NCBI GenBank assembly: GCA_016204355.1 | Contig: JACQKT010000014.1 | Span: forward strand, 1-43,920 | DNA: 43,920 nt | Direction: 5' to 3' | From: Candidatus Liptonbacteria bacterium | GTDB lineage: Bacteria > Patescibacteriota > Minisyncoccia > UBA6257 > 2-01-FULL-56-20 | In this document: positions 1 to 8,441 of the stretch, one piece after another | Position numbering within the stretch: position 1 is the first letter of the stretch | How the letters are laid out: the number at the start of each line of letters is the position of its first letter | Made by a program: the position numbers and the translations under genes | The notes under the pieces: generated by a model | Seen by the model: only the letters and a program-made list of their open reading frames with translations | Databases searched by the model: none | What the model was told of the DNA's origin: nothing

Positions 1-89
1 AAGTGGCTACGAAGGCCGAGTCGAAGGGCAAGCAGGACTCGCTCTTTCAATCAAGGGAGCCGCGGCATTTACCCCGCACCACCCCTTTG

Positions 90-161
90 CTCCGGGAGCA
101 GGATTCGAACCTGCGGCATCCTCCTTAACAGGGAGGCGTTCTACCGCTGAACTATCCCGGA
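90..161 (-). tRNA. tRNA-Asn(GTT)
   Basis: Minus strand TCCGGGA-TA-GTTC...CTCCCTGTTAAGGAG...TTCGAAT...TCCCGGA-G; full cloverleaf, anticodon GTT; no encoded CCA. Confidence 0.95.
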
Positions 162-208
162 ATCGCTTAATGTTTATCAGCTGATTCGAAAAAATCAAAC
201 GAATTACT

Positions 209-928
209 TTATTCTTTTTCTGGTTCTTCGTATTTTGTTATTCTGTCCTTTCCGTTTTCTTTCGATTTATAAAGAGCCCCGTCGGCGCGCTTTATCGCCC
301 GTTCAAGATTTTCTCCGCCCCTGTAATCCGTTACTCCGCCGCTCAAAGTTATTTTTATCGGACCTTCCTTCGTCTGAACATCGAGCGAGACCCGCGGCAT
401 CATTGCCCGCTTGTCGAAAAATTTGTTAACCACGTCCTGCTCGCTTCCCTGGAATGCAACGAGAAATTCCTCTCCTCCCCAGCGTGAAACGATGTCGTAT
501 TTTCTGAACGTATGCTTCAAAAAATCCGCCGTTGCCTTAAGGGCGGCATCTCCTGCTTCGTGCCCGAGTGTGTCGTTTATTTTTTTGAAATCGTCTATGT
601 CGAGCAATAAAAAGCTCATCTCGCGCGCGGGAATTTCTTCGTGCTTTCTCCCGCCTCCCTTTTCGGCCTCGGCGTCCGCCATTAAAAGCTCCATTTCTTC
701 CGTAGCGCCCCGACGATTTAAAATGCCGGTAAGGCCGTCGTACGTACTTAACTGTTCCAAGTGCCTGACTTCATCCTTCAGGCGGGCGATTTCCTCTTTT
801 TGCGATTTATTCTCGGCCCTGAGCCTTTCAAGCTCTTCTTCCGGCGTTTCGGCGGCTGCTCTTTGAAGATTCTCGCCGTTCATTTCCACCAATTTCCCCA
901 TAATTTCGATTATACAATAAAAACTCAA
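209..928 (-). CDS. GGDEF-domain diguanylate cyclase with N-terminal coiled coil
   Basis: YDGLTGILNRRG ... FLLLDIDDFKKINDTLGHEAGD ... RWGGEEFLVAF ... ADGALYKSKENGKDR; the N-terminus is rich in E/K/L heptads. The true start may be an internal ATG. Confidence 0.9.
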   Translation of the reverse strand: MSFYCIIEIMGKLVEMNGENLQRAAAETPEEELERLRAENKSQKEEIARLKDEVRHLEQLSTYDGLTGILNRRGATEEMELLMADAEAEKGGGRKHEEIPAREMSFLLLDIDDFKKINDTLGHEAGDAALKATADFLKHTFRKYDIVSRWGGEEFLVAFQGSEQDVVNKFFDKRAMMPRVSLDVQTKEGPIKITLSGGVTDYRGGENLERAIKRADGALYKSKENGKDRITKYEEPEKE

Positions 929-950
929 AAACGCCCGTAAAGGCGTTTTT
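927..950. terminator. Bidirectional intrinsic terminator hairpin
   Basis: AAAAACGCC-CGTAAA-GGCGTTTTT perfect inverted repeat with A/T flanks. It sits just upstream of the GGDEF gene and downstream of nrdJ. Confidence 0.75.
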
Positions 951-1026
951 GTTTCAACGGATTTTATTTATTTACATACAGCGGGAAAATCCGCCCTTCA
1001 ACAAAATTCAGGACGGATTCGCTTTT

Positions 1027-3528
1027 TTACATACATCTTGAGAACCCGCAGCTTCTGCAGCTCAGGCATCCTTCGCTGACAATAAGATTCGCCCCGCAAT
1101 CCGGGCATCCGGGCATCATGCCGTAATCTGCCAGAGATTTTTTGGAAGCGCTTTCGTCGTGTCCGGAAAGCGCGCTGACCGCGGCCGATTCTTTTCCTTC
1201 TACAACCACCGGTTCACTTTCCTTGTGTTCGACAAGAAGCGGATTGTGATAGCCGTTCGCGCGGACATGTTCCTCAAGAACCTGTCCGATGGCGTCGGGA
1301 AGAGAAAGTATCGTTCCCTTGTCGCTAAGCATAGGCATCGGCCCGCGGATTCCTTTGAGGTTGTCAATTATTTCCTCAAGCTTCACTCCCGCGCGCAGCG
1401 CCACGGAAATCAAACGGCAGATGCCTTCGCTTTGTTCCTGGAAAAATCCGCCGCTTTTTCCGATGATCGCGAACACTTCGAACGGCGCGCCGCTCTCATC
1501 GTTGTTCACCGTCACATAAAGATTTCCGTAACCAGTTTTCATCTTATAAGTCTTGCCGGTGAGAATTTCCGGGCGCCTTCTTGCTCCAAGCCTGTTCTTG
1601 TCCATCGGGAGGTCGGTGTGCGCGGGCTCGGCGGTTTTAGTCTTGCCGCCGAATCCGATCTCGCTCGGAGCTTTGATGTTTTCTCCGGTGCCGATGTTGA
1701 GTATCTGCACTTCGCGGCTGCCGTCGCGGTAGACGGTGCATGCCTTGCACTTCATCTTCCACGCCATCACGAATCCGTTCAAAACATCTTCTTTTGTCGC
1801 GTTGTTCGGGAAGTTGATCGTCTTCGATATCGAGTTGTCGACGTTCTTCTGGAAAGCGGCCTGCATCTTTATGTGCGCTTCGGCGGAAATATCCATCGCG
1901 ACCACGAAAGTCTTTCTCAATTCTTCCGGCAGGTCTTTCAGTCCCTGAATACTGCCTGTCTTTACTATTTCTTCTTTTATCTCTTTTATCTTTTCATCGC
2001 TTAACTTGAGCGAAAAAAAAGCTTTTTCGAAATATTCGTTGAAGTAGTTATACTTTTGCCCGTCTTTGTCCTGTTTGATGAAGGAAAGCGCGAAGTTTGG
2101 TTCGACGCCAGAAGACGCGTCGAGCATCATCGATATCGAGCCGGTGGGAGCGACGGTCGTCAACGCGGCGTTTCTCATTTTTGAAGCCTTTTCCTTCGCA
2201 AAAACGCTCAAATTCCAGTTGGCGAATGCTCCTTTCTCTTTGGCAAGCTCCCGGGACATCTCATGGGCGGAATCCGTTATGGTTTTCATAGTTTTCTCGC
2301 CCAGTTTATAGCCTTCTTCCGAGTCGTATGCCACTCCGAGCTGATAAAGCATGTCGGCAAATCCCATTATCCCGAGACCGATGCGCCTGTTTTTCCTCGC
2401 GAGGTCGGTTACCTGTTTCACCGGGAAGTCGAACATGTCTATGACATTGTCCATGAGGCGGACGGAAACTTTTGTCACGCGGCGGAGGCGGTTCCAGTCC
2501 ATTTTTCCGGTTTTCACGAATTGCGCGAGATTGATGGAACCCAAATTGCAATTGTCGTAGTGGTGCAGGAATTGTTCGCCGCAGGGATTCGAGCAGTCTA
2601 TCGGGCCGAGTCCCGGCAGCGGATTGGTCCTGTTCACTTCGTCTATAAAAACGATACCGGGTTCGCCATTATGCCACGCATACTCGACAAGCTCGTCGAA
2701 AACTTCTTTCACAGTTATATCCAATTCTTCTACGCCTATCACCGAGCCGTTCGGAGCGCGGAGAACTTTGTGAGGTTTAACTTTTTCCCCTTTCCACTCG
2801 CACATCCACTTTTCTTCCGGCTTCTCCACGAGTTTTTTCATGAACTCGTCCGTTGCTTTCACCGAGATGTTGAAGTTTCTTATTTCTCCTTCGATTTTTT
2901 TCGCGCGAATGAAGTCCAAAACGTCAGGATGAGTCACTTCCATCATCGCCATGTTCGCTCCGTGCCTCCCCTGCTGTTTGATCGTGCCGAAAGCCGCGTC
3001 GTAAACTTTCAAAAACGAAACGGGACCGGAAGAAACTCCTCTCGATTTTTTTGTCGGCCACATTGACGGACGCAAATGCGAAAAATCGAAACCGAGTCCC
3101 GAACCGGCCTGTTGAAGAAGCGCGGCGTCTTTCAAAGTTTGGAAAATGCTTTCCATCGAGTCCATCACGGGAAGCACGATGCAGTTCGCGATGAGCGGAG
3201 TCGGCCCGCCTGCATTCGTCAGAGTGCGTCCCGCGGGCGTGTATTCTTTTGTCGAAAGAATTTCCCAAAAATCTTTCTCGACTTTCGATATGAATTTGTC
3301 ATCGTGGCCGTATTTTCTTTCAGCTTCGGAAAGCGCGTGCGCTACGCGATGGAACATGTCTGCCGGAGTTTCCTGTTTTCCGTTTTCATCGGTAACAAGA
3401 TACCGTTTTTTCATCATCCGAAGCGCGTTTTCCGAAAATGAAGAATTGACCTTTTCTTTTTCAGCCTTTGTCATCCAGTCGTGGCCCGAAGCGGTCGATG
3501 TCCGAGAAGTTTTTGCTGTTTTTTTCAT
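1027..3528 (-). CDS. nrdJ: Adenosylcobalamin-dependent (class II) ribonucleoside-diphosphate reductase
   Basis: NCIVLPVMDSMESIF, QAGSGLGFDFSHLRP, NPCGEQ, TVAPTGSISM; C-terminal Cys cluster CPDCGANLIVSEGCLSCRSCGFSRCM. Confidence 0.93.
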   Translation of the reverse strand: MKKTAKTSRTSTASGHDWMTKAEKEKVNSSFSENALRMMKKRYLVTDENGKQETPADMFHRVAHALSEAERKYGHDDKFISKVEKDFWEILSTKEYTPAGRTLTNAGGPTPLIANCIVLPVMDSMESIFQTLKDAALLQQAGSGLGFDFSHLRPSMWPTKKSRGVSSGPVSFLKVYDAAFGTIKQQGRHGANMAMMEVTHPDVLDFIRAKKIEGEIRNFNISVKATDEFMKKLVEKPEEKWMCEWKGEKVKPHKVLRAPNGSVIGVEELDITVKEVFDELVEYAWHNGEPGIVFIDEVNRTNPLPGLGPIDCSNPCGEQFLHHYDNCNLGSINLAQFVKTGKMDWNRLRRVTKVSVRLMDNVIDMFDFPVKQVTDLARKNRRIGLGIMGFADMLYQLGVAYDSEEGYKLGEKTMKTITDSAHEMSRELAKEKGAFANWNLSVFAKEKASKMRNAALTTVAPTGSISMMLDASSGVEPNFALSFIKQDKDGQKYNYFNEYFEKAFFSLKLSDEKIKEIKEEIVKTGSIQGLKDLPEELRKTFVVAMDISAEAHIKMQAAFQKNVDNSISKTINFPNNATKEDVLNGFVMAWKMKCKACTVYRDGSREVQILNIGTGENIKAPSEIGFGGKTKTAEPAHTDLPMDKNRLGARRRPEILTGKTYKMKTGYGNLYVTVNNDESGAPFEVFAIIGKSGGFFQEQSEGICRLISVALRAGVKLEEIIDNLKGIRGPMPMLSDKGTILSLPDAIGQVLEEHVRANGYHNPLLVEHKESEPVVVEGKESAAVSALSGHDESASKKSLADYGMMPGCPDCGANLIVSEGCLSCRSCGFSRCM

Positions 3529-3664
3529 TTAACTTTTTTAATCTTCGACTTTTGTTTTTGCCTCAACCTCGCCAAGCTATTTTCCCTCCGAGACTGAAAC
3601 AGCGCAACCGGGGTGTTATCCCCAAAAAATCATAGAAAGACACTTTTTTGATTTTTTTGCAACT

Positions 3665-3684
3665 CCTGCCCGCAGGCAGGCAGG
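3665..3684. repeat. Short GC-rich palindromic repeat (CCTGCCCGCAGGCAGGCAGG)
   Basis: Self-complementary CCTGC...GCAGG unit in noncoding DNA; related unit at 20505-20526. Confidence 0.6.
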
Positions 3685-4020
3685 TTTCTGTTCATCCAGG
3701 CGACTTTTCGTTCGGCCAAAAAATTTTTTTTATGATTTTCGAGGAATTTTTTCATCCGCCCCGAGCTACACCGGTCGGCGGCCGGATAAAATCCCTCCCA
3801 CCGGGTGAAAAAAGGCGCACAAAACACCCCGAAAAACATTTTTATCTTGACCTTTCTTTTTCGGGGTCAAGGCCGACGCTTGTTTTCCCGGCGGGACTCC
3901 TTTTTAGAATCTTCTCGTGGGGCCTCGGTTGTCGGGATGATCTTTTTGTAAATAGAGAAAGACGAGAATAGAATTAGGAGTAATCACACGGCGGCATTGC
4001 GGGAAACTTCCGCCGAAATC

Positions 4021-5550
4021 ATGAAAAAACGGAAAAAGGAAAACCTTTATCCACGCAATAATTCCAATGCTTCGCGCCCCTGCTGTATAGGTTCGAAGCG
4101 CGGTGCATCCACGCTGGCGCTTTTGATATTCGCGGCAGTTTTCACGATAGCTTCGGTATCTTTTGTATCGTTAAAGTTTTCCGGCAAGGATAATTCCGAT
4201 CCCGGGCAAAGCTTCATCGGAAAAACATCGGCCATCATTTTGAAAACTTTCGGCGGGATATTTTCTTCTTCCGGAGAAAAGCCTGCACTTGAAATAGATC
4301 TGACAAATAAATCGGTAGCACAAGAAAAAATTTCTTCTGCTGCAAATGCTTCCCAGACGAAAAACGGAAAAAGTTCCGGTGCAACTTTGCAAAATAATTC
4401 CGCGGCAGAAAATGAAAGTGTCCCGCAGAAAAATTCTTCTGATACTCCTTCGCAGGAGAAAAACGATTCGATGCAATCGCCCGCGCTGGAAATCAAAAAA
4501 GTCTATTCGGCGTGCGATTTTTCCAAATCCGGGAATTCGAGCCGAAAAGTTATCCTCAACGAAATAAATTGGGTCGGAAGCGACACGAGCGCTGGCGACG
4601 AATGGATCGAACTGAAAAATAATTCCGGAAGCGAAATAGATCTCGCCGGGTGGCAGATACTTTCCGGAGACGGAGATATGAAAATAATTCTTGAAGACGG
4701 AAACAAAATTTCTCCGGGAACTTTTTATCTTCTTGAAAGAACCGACGACGATTCCGCTCCGGGAATCGCCGCCGATGCGACATATTCCGGCGCGCTTTCG
4801 AACAGCGGAGAATTTCTCAAAATCTTCGACACCGATTGCAACATTTCCGACGAACTCGACGCGTCGAAAGGATGGCAAGCTGGCAACAGTTCCGAGAGAA
4901 AAACGATGGAGATAAGTTCACTCGATCTCAGCTGGCACACAAGCGCTTCGCCGGGCGGCACGCCGAAAAAAGAAAATTCGATGGCTTTTGTCACGAAAAA
5001 TTTCGAAAGAGATTCGCAATCAACCGGTTCGCAGACAAATTCGAACAACGATTCATCTTCTCAAAACGAACCTTACGGTTCGCAGACGCAAAATCAAACT
5101 TCTACTTCTTCCACCCAATCGCCGGCAAAAATATTAATAAGTGAAATTTTCTATAATCCCGCGGGGTCCGACGCCGGCAAAGAGTTTATCGAGCTTTTCA
5201 ACGCTGGGAGTCAAAACGTCGACCTTTCCGGATGGTCCCTAAAAAACGGCACGAATTCATTGGCCTTAATTGGTTCGAAAAGTGAGGATAAAAAGGCCGT
5301 CGTTCCGGGCGGATACTTCTTAATAGGCCTTAACGGCTATAATTCTGCCCCGTCTGCCGACGTGATACGTTCCACCCCCTTGCCGAACACGACCGCTACG
5401 ATAAATTTATACGACTCGAGCGTCAGCCTGATCGAATCGGTGAGTTACAATAACTCCGTTGCCGAAGGAGAGAGTTACGAACGCGTTTCCTGGGACAGCG
5501 GTGAATTTAAAACAGAACCGAACCCCAATCCGCAGAACTCGGGCCAGTAG
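4021..5550 (+). CDS. Lamin-tail (LTD) domain surface protein, two LTD-like repeats, N-terminal TM anchor
   Basis: VILNEINWVGSDTSAGDEWIELKNNSGSEIDLAGWQIL and ILISEIFYNPAGSDAGKEFIELFNAGSQNVDLSGWSLKN; S/T/N/Q-rich linkers. The ORF track starts at TTG 3997; ATG at 4021 is preferred. Confidence 0.85.
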   Translation: MKKRKKENLYPRNNSNASRPCCIGSKRGASTLALLIFAAVFTIASVSFVSLKFSGKDNSDPGQSFIGKTSAIILKTFGGIFSSSGEKPALEIDLTNKSVAQEKISSAANASQTKNGKSSGATLQNNSAAENESVPQKNSSDTPSQEKNDSMQSPALEIKKVYSACDFSKSGNSSRKVILNEINWVGSDTSAGDEWIELKNNSGSEIDLAGWQILSGDGDMKIILEDGNKISPGTFYLLERTDDDSAPGIAADATYSGALSNSGEFLKIFDTDCNISDELDASKGWQAGNSSERKTMEISSLDLSWHTSASPGGTPKKENSMAFVTKNFERDSQSTGSQTNSNNDSSSQNEPYGSQTQNQTSTSSTQSPAKILISEIFYNPAGSDAGKEFIELFNAGSQNVDLSGWSLKNGTNSLALIGSKSEDKKAVVPGGYFLIGLNGYNSAPSADVIRSTPLPNTTATINLYDSSVSLIESVSYNNSVAEGESYERVSWDSGEFKTEPNPNPQNSGQ

Positions 5551-5607
5551 TCCGCAACCGGAAAATTCCCAATTTAATTTCTCCCGCTTTTTTGGGTTAA
5601 CGATTTC

Positions 5608-6180
5608 TCAGTTTCTTTTCTCAACACGCTCAACGTACTCGCCGGTTTCCGTATTCACTCTTACGATATCGCCTGTGTTTATAAAAAGAGGTGCAGAAAT
5701 TTTCGCGCCGGTTTCGAGGGTAACCGATTTTGTTCCTCCTTGCGCGGTATTTCCTTTTATCGAAGGCGGTGCTTCCGTGACTTTCAAATCCATTTTTATC
5801 GGAATATTTATCTTTATTACTTTCCCGTTGAAAGAAACGGAATTGATGACGGTATTTGATTTCAAAAAGTTCGCGGCTTCACCGAGAACTTCTGCGGGAA
5901 GAGAGAATCTGTTTTTCGGATTCCCTTCTTCGTGGAACCAAAACTCTCCGCGATTGGAATAAATAAAAACAGCGGAACTTTTTTCCAATTCGATTTCTTC
6001 CAGCTGATCGCTCGGCTGAAAATTCCTGTCGAGAACTTTTCCCGAAATAAGATTTCTTATTTTCGCCTGAACGACGGCTTTTCTCTGCTGCATGCGCAGA
6101 AAATTGGACTCTAAAACCTCATAGGGCTGATTGTCCATCGAAAAAACAATTCCCTTTTTTAGTTCTGTGTACGAAAGCAT
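5608..6180 (-). CDS. efp: Translation elongation factor P
   Basis: KKGIVFSMDNQPYEVLESNFLRMQQRKAVVQAKIRNLISGKVLDRNFQPSDQLEE; ends with ...TGDIVRVNTETGEYVERV. Confidence 0.95.
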   Translation of the reverse strand: MLSYTELKKGIVFSMDNQPYEVLESNFLRMQQRKAVVQAKIRNLISGKVLDRNFQPSDQLEEIELEKSSAVFIYSNRGEFWFHEEGNPKNRFSLPAEVLGEAANFLKSNTVINSVSFNGKVIKINIPIKMDLKVTEAPPSIKGNTAQGGTKSVTLETGAKISAPLFINTGDIVRVNTETGEYVERVEKRN

Positions 6181-6231
6181 GCTGATCGGATTTATGATTT
6201 ATGCTGTGAAAAATATTCGATTAATTGAAAA

Positions 6232-6272
6232 CCGAGCACATAAATTCTTCGGAACCGAATTTATATGCTCGG
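6232..6272. terminator. Hairpin between khpA-like gene and efp
   Basis: CCGAGCACATAAATTC / GAATTTATATGCTCGG, 16-bp arms with one mismatch, loop TTCGGAACC; followed by TTTT on the minus strand. Confidence 0.6.
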
Positions 6273-6290
6273 CCAATTGCCGTAAATAAT

Positions 6291-6581
6291 TTAAACGTTT
6301 TCCTCTCTTGCCGGTCTTGGCGCGCGCGTGGAACCTTCCGGTTCTTCTATTTTGAGATTTACGCGGGCGTTGTTTTTGACGCCGACTATTCTCAAAAGAG
6401 AGCGGATGGCTTTTGCTGTCGCGCCCTGGCGGCCGACAACCTGCCCCATGTCCTGAGGATTTACCCTCAAAGAAAGAAGCACCCCCATCTCGTCAACCTT
6501 GCGGTCAACTTTGACGTCTTCGGGGTGATCCACAAGGGCTTTCACCACGTATTCCAGGAATTCCTGATCGTTTTGCGTCAT
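6291..6581 (-). CDS. khpA: KH-domain RNA-binding protein (KhpA/YlqC family)
   Basis: LEYVVKALVDHPEDVKVDRKVDEMGVLLSLRVNPQDMGQVVGRQGATAKAIRSLLR; adjacent to rpsP. Confidence 0.88.
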   Translation of the reverse strand: MTQNDQEFLEYVVKALVDHPEDVKVDRKVDEMGVLLSLRVNPQDMGQVVGRQGATAKAIRSLLRIVGVKNNARVNLKIEEPEGSTRAPRPAREENV

Positions 6582-6620
6582 TTGTTCGCTTCTAGGATTC
6601 TTTCATTTCTTTCGACCTTT

Positions 6621-6659
6621 CCAGGTGGTAATCCGCCCGAGAGGCGGATCACTACCTGG
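6621..6659. repeat. Large inverted repeat/hairpin between rpsP and khpA-like gene
   Basis: CCAGGTGGTAATCCGCC-CGAGA-GGCGGATCACTACCTGG, 17-bp arms with two mismatches. Confidence 0.65.
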
Positions 6660-6726
6660 TTTCTTTTCCGTATTTAAGAAGGTTTCTGAACCTGAAAAGA
6701 TTACAATTAACAAGATGAATTGTCAA

Positions 6727-7074
6727 TTAATTCGCTGCTGGCTCGGCCGGCGTTTCGGGCGCTTTCCCGGCGGAAACGGACACTGCAGTTTCTTTGCTTT
6801 CCAATTCTTTCTTTTTTATGGATATTTTTATTTTGGGCCCGCTTACGACTCCCTGTTTGACCAAAAGGTTATGAACGGTCGGCGTTGGCTTGGCGCCGAC
6901 GCCGAGCCAGTAACGGATTCTTTCCTGCGCGAAAGTAGCCGTTTTTGTTGACGGGTTGTATGGACCTAAATCTTCAGCCGGAGGACCTCCGAGCTTGGAG
7001 CGCTTTTCGGCGACAACAAGCCGATAACTCGGCTGATGTTTCCTGCCTACGCGTTTTAGTCTGATGACCAGCAT
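6727..7074 (-). CDS. rpsP: 30S ribosomal protein S16
   Basis: MLVIRLKRVGRKHQPSYRLVVAEKRSKLGG...LGPYNPST; Ala/Pro-rich C-terminal extension. Confidence 0.95.
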   Translation of the reverse strand: MLVIRLKRVGRKHQPSYRLVVAEKRSKLGGPPAEDLGPYNPSTKTATFAQERIRYWLGVGAKPTPTVHNLLVKQGVVSGPKIKISIKKKELESKETAVSVSAGKAPETPAEPAAN

Positions 7075-7137
7075 TGTTTAAAGCCTATTCGACGCTGCTC
7101 AGGACTAATTTGGAACATGCGTCAAATTAGTCAATAT

Positions 7138-7166
7138 AAGATAGCACGCTCTTTTTTATTTTGCAA
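7138..7166 (-). promoter_or_regulatory. Sigma70-like promoter of rpsP
   Basis: Minus strand TTGCAA (7166-7161) - 17 nt - TATCTT (7143-7138) upstream of rpsP. Confidence 0.5.
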
Positions 7167-7211
7167 CTTTATTTGTTGCGGGTCCGCCTGGATTCGTCCC
7201 TCACCTTTTTG

Positions 7212-7283
7212 CGGGCCCACTCCGATTCGAACGGAGAACTTCGGTTTTGGAGACCGACATTTTGCCATTAAAACTATGGACCC
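7212..7283 (-). tRNA. tRNA-Trp(CCA)
   Basis: GGGTCCA...TCGGT-CTCCAAA-ACCGA...CTCCG-TTCGAAT-CGGAG-TGGGCCC-G; anticodon CCA. Confidence 0.94.
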
Positions 7284-7323
7284 AGTTTTTCAATTTTAAA
7301 AGGTGGGGGATTGAAGTCAATCA

Positions 7324-7350
7324 ATATATCGCCATTGAAACTACAGACCT
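7324..7350 (-). pseudogene. Partial 5' half of a tRNA (tRNA-Trp-like relic)
   Basis: AGGTCTGTAGTTTCAATGGCGATATAT aligns without gaps to the tRNA-Trp 5' half GGGTCCATAGTTTTAATGGCAAAATGT; no 3' half follows. Confidence 0.5.
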
Positions 7351-7414
7351 GTTAGTTTAAGGATAATATAATCAGCCCCAACCACACAATTGCCAAATTG
7401 CTCAATTGCTATTA

Positions 7415-7594
7415 TCACTTCCCCGTTATCCTTGTTTCCTTGTGAGTCGTTTGCTTGCGGCATTTCTTGCAGTACTTTTTGAGCTCGATTTTCCTTTCAA
7501 CTTTTTTCTTGTTCTTGCGAGTGTAATAGTTGCGGTGGCCACAAACGGAGCACTTCAGCGCTATTAAATTTTCCGAATATTTGGACTTCGCCAT
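7415..7594 (-). CDS. rpmG: 50S ribosomal protein L33 (59 aa, absent from the ORF track)
   Basis: Translation MAKSKYSENLIALKCSVCGHRNYYTRKNKKKVERKIELKKYCKKCRKQTTHKETRITGK; two CxxC zinc motifs. Confidence 0.93.
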   Translation of the reverse strand: MAKSKYSENLIALKCSVCGHRNYYTRKNKKKVERKIELKKYCKKCRKQTTHKETRITGK

Positions 7595-7648
7595 TCGAGT
7601 AAGTGGAAAAAAGTATATCTCAAGGCGATAAATTTTGCAAAATTTTTG

Positions 7649-7719
7649 AGCCCGAGGGGAGAGTCGGACTCCCGTTTACTCCTTACCATGGATTCGTTCT
7701 GCCGTTGAACTACTAGGGC
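7649..7719 (-). tRNA. tRNA-Thr(GGT), atypical
   Basis: GCCCTAG-TA-GTTC-AACGGCA-GAAC-G-AATCC-ATGGTAA-GGAGT-AAAC-GGGAG-TCCGACT-CTCCC-CTCGGGC-T; anticodon GGT; mismatches in acceptor and anticodon stems, non-canonical T-loop. Confidence 0.8.
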
Positions 7720-8327
7720 TTTTCATTTAGTCCGACCATTATATTCCGTAATTTCGTATTTGAAAAGTAAAGCGTCAAAACGCCATATTTGCTTTTCTTA
7801 CAATAAGTGCCTAATTTCCCGGTTTTGGTAATTGTCGGCTTATAAAATTGGCTTCGCTTTATTCCCAGGTTTTTTGACCAAAAGAACATTGCTTCTTCAA
7901 AATTAATGTCGCTAAATAAATGCAAATGAAATTTAAACATGCTTTTGTCGATTCCATAAAACTTATGCATAAATTCCATAAACTTTTTTATAAGCCGCGG
8001 ATCAGAATTGCCGATTTTCACGGTATTCTTATCCGCCCTGGTCCCTTCGCCCCAATATAGTCCTATCCCCAAGCCGAACAATTTAGCTTCTTCAATATTG
8101 CGCGGAACGCTGAGGCTGAAGGGATCGCCGTCCGGATTATTCAAGGCGTAAATCGCTTCGCTAATACTCCGCTTTGGAATTACGTTTTTCTCAAGCCAAT
8201 AGTTTACTTTGTGCTCCGAGCAACCAAGCAGTTTGGCAATTTGCGCCGAGGACTTCCGTTCCCGCACATACAGTTTCTTTAACAAGTCGCCATCAATGGA
8301 ATTTTTGTCGGTATATTTCTTCATCAC
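7713..8327 (-). CDS. HTH plus LAGLIDADG-like domain protein (possible homing-endonuclease-derived)
   Basis: N-terminal HTH RKSSAQIAKLLGCSEHKVNYWLEK; then FGLGIGLYWGEGTRADKNTVKIGNSDPRLIKKFMEFMHKFYG, resembling LAGLIDADG-type core helices. Confidence 0.55.
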   Translation of the reverse strand: MMKKYTDKNSIDGDLLKKLYVRERKSSAQIAKLLGCSEHKVNYWLEKNVIPKRSISEAIYALNNPDGDPFSLSVPRNIEEAKLFGLGIGLYWGEGTRADKNTVKIGNSDPRLIKKFMEFMHKFYGIDKSMFKFHLHLFSDINFEEAMFFWSKNLGIKRSQFYKPTITKTGKLGTYCKKSKYGVLTLYFSNTKLRNIMVGLNEKP

Positions 8328-8441
8328 AATTCAATTACAACAATGATACCATATTGTTTGGTTGAGTTCAATCTGTGCAAGCAATAGCTCAACCAAACGT
8401 GGATTTTATCAGGTTTTTAAGGTGCGGCGGAGAAGTATTTT

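Noticed and set aside
1159-3532. Plus-strand ORFs of 281 and 267 aa opposite nrdJ
   Set aside because: Antisense shadows of a conserved enzyme; no motifs.
3529-3640. Cobalamin riboswitch upstream of the B12-dependent nrdJ
   Set aside because: No B12-box-like sequence or plausible cobalamin aptamer found; only a small GGGG/CCCC hairpin at 3610-3623.
7080-7200. A secE gene expected after rpmG/tRNA-Trp by common bacterial gene order
   Set aside because: No SecE-like ORF in any frame; the region is the rpsP promoter and leader.
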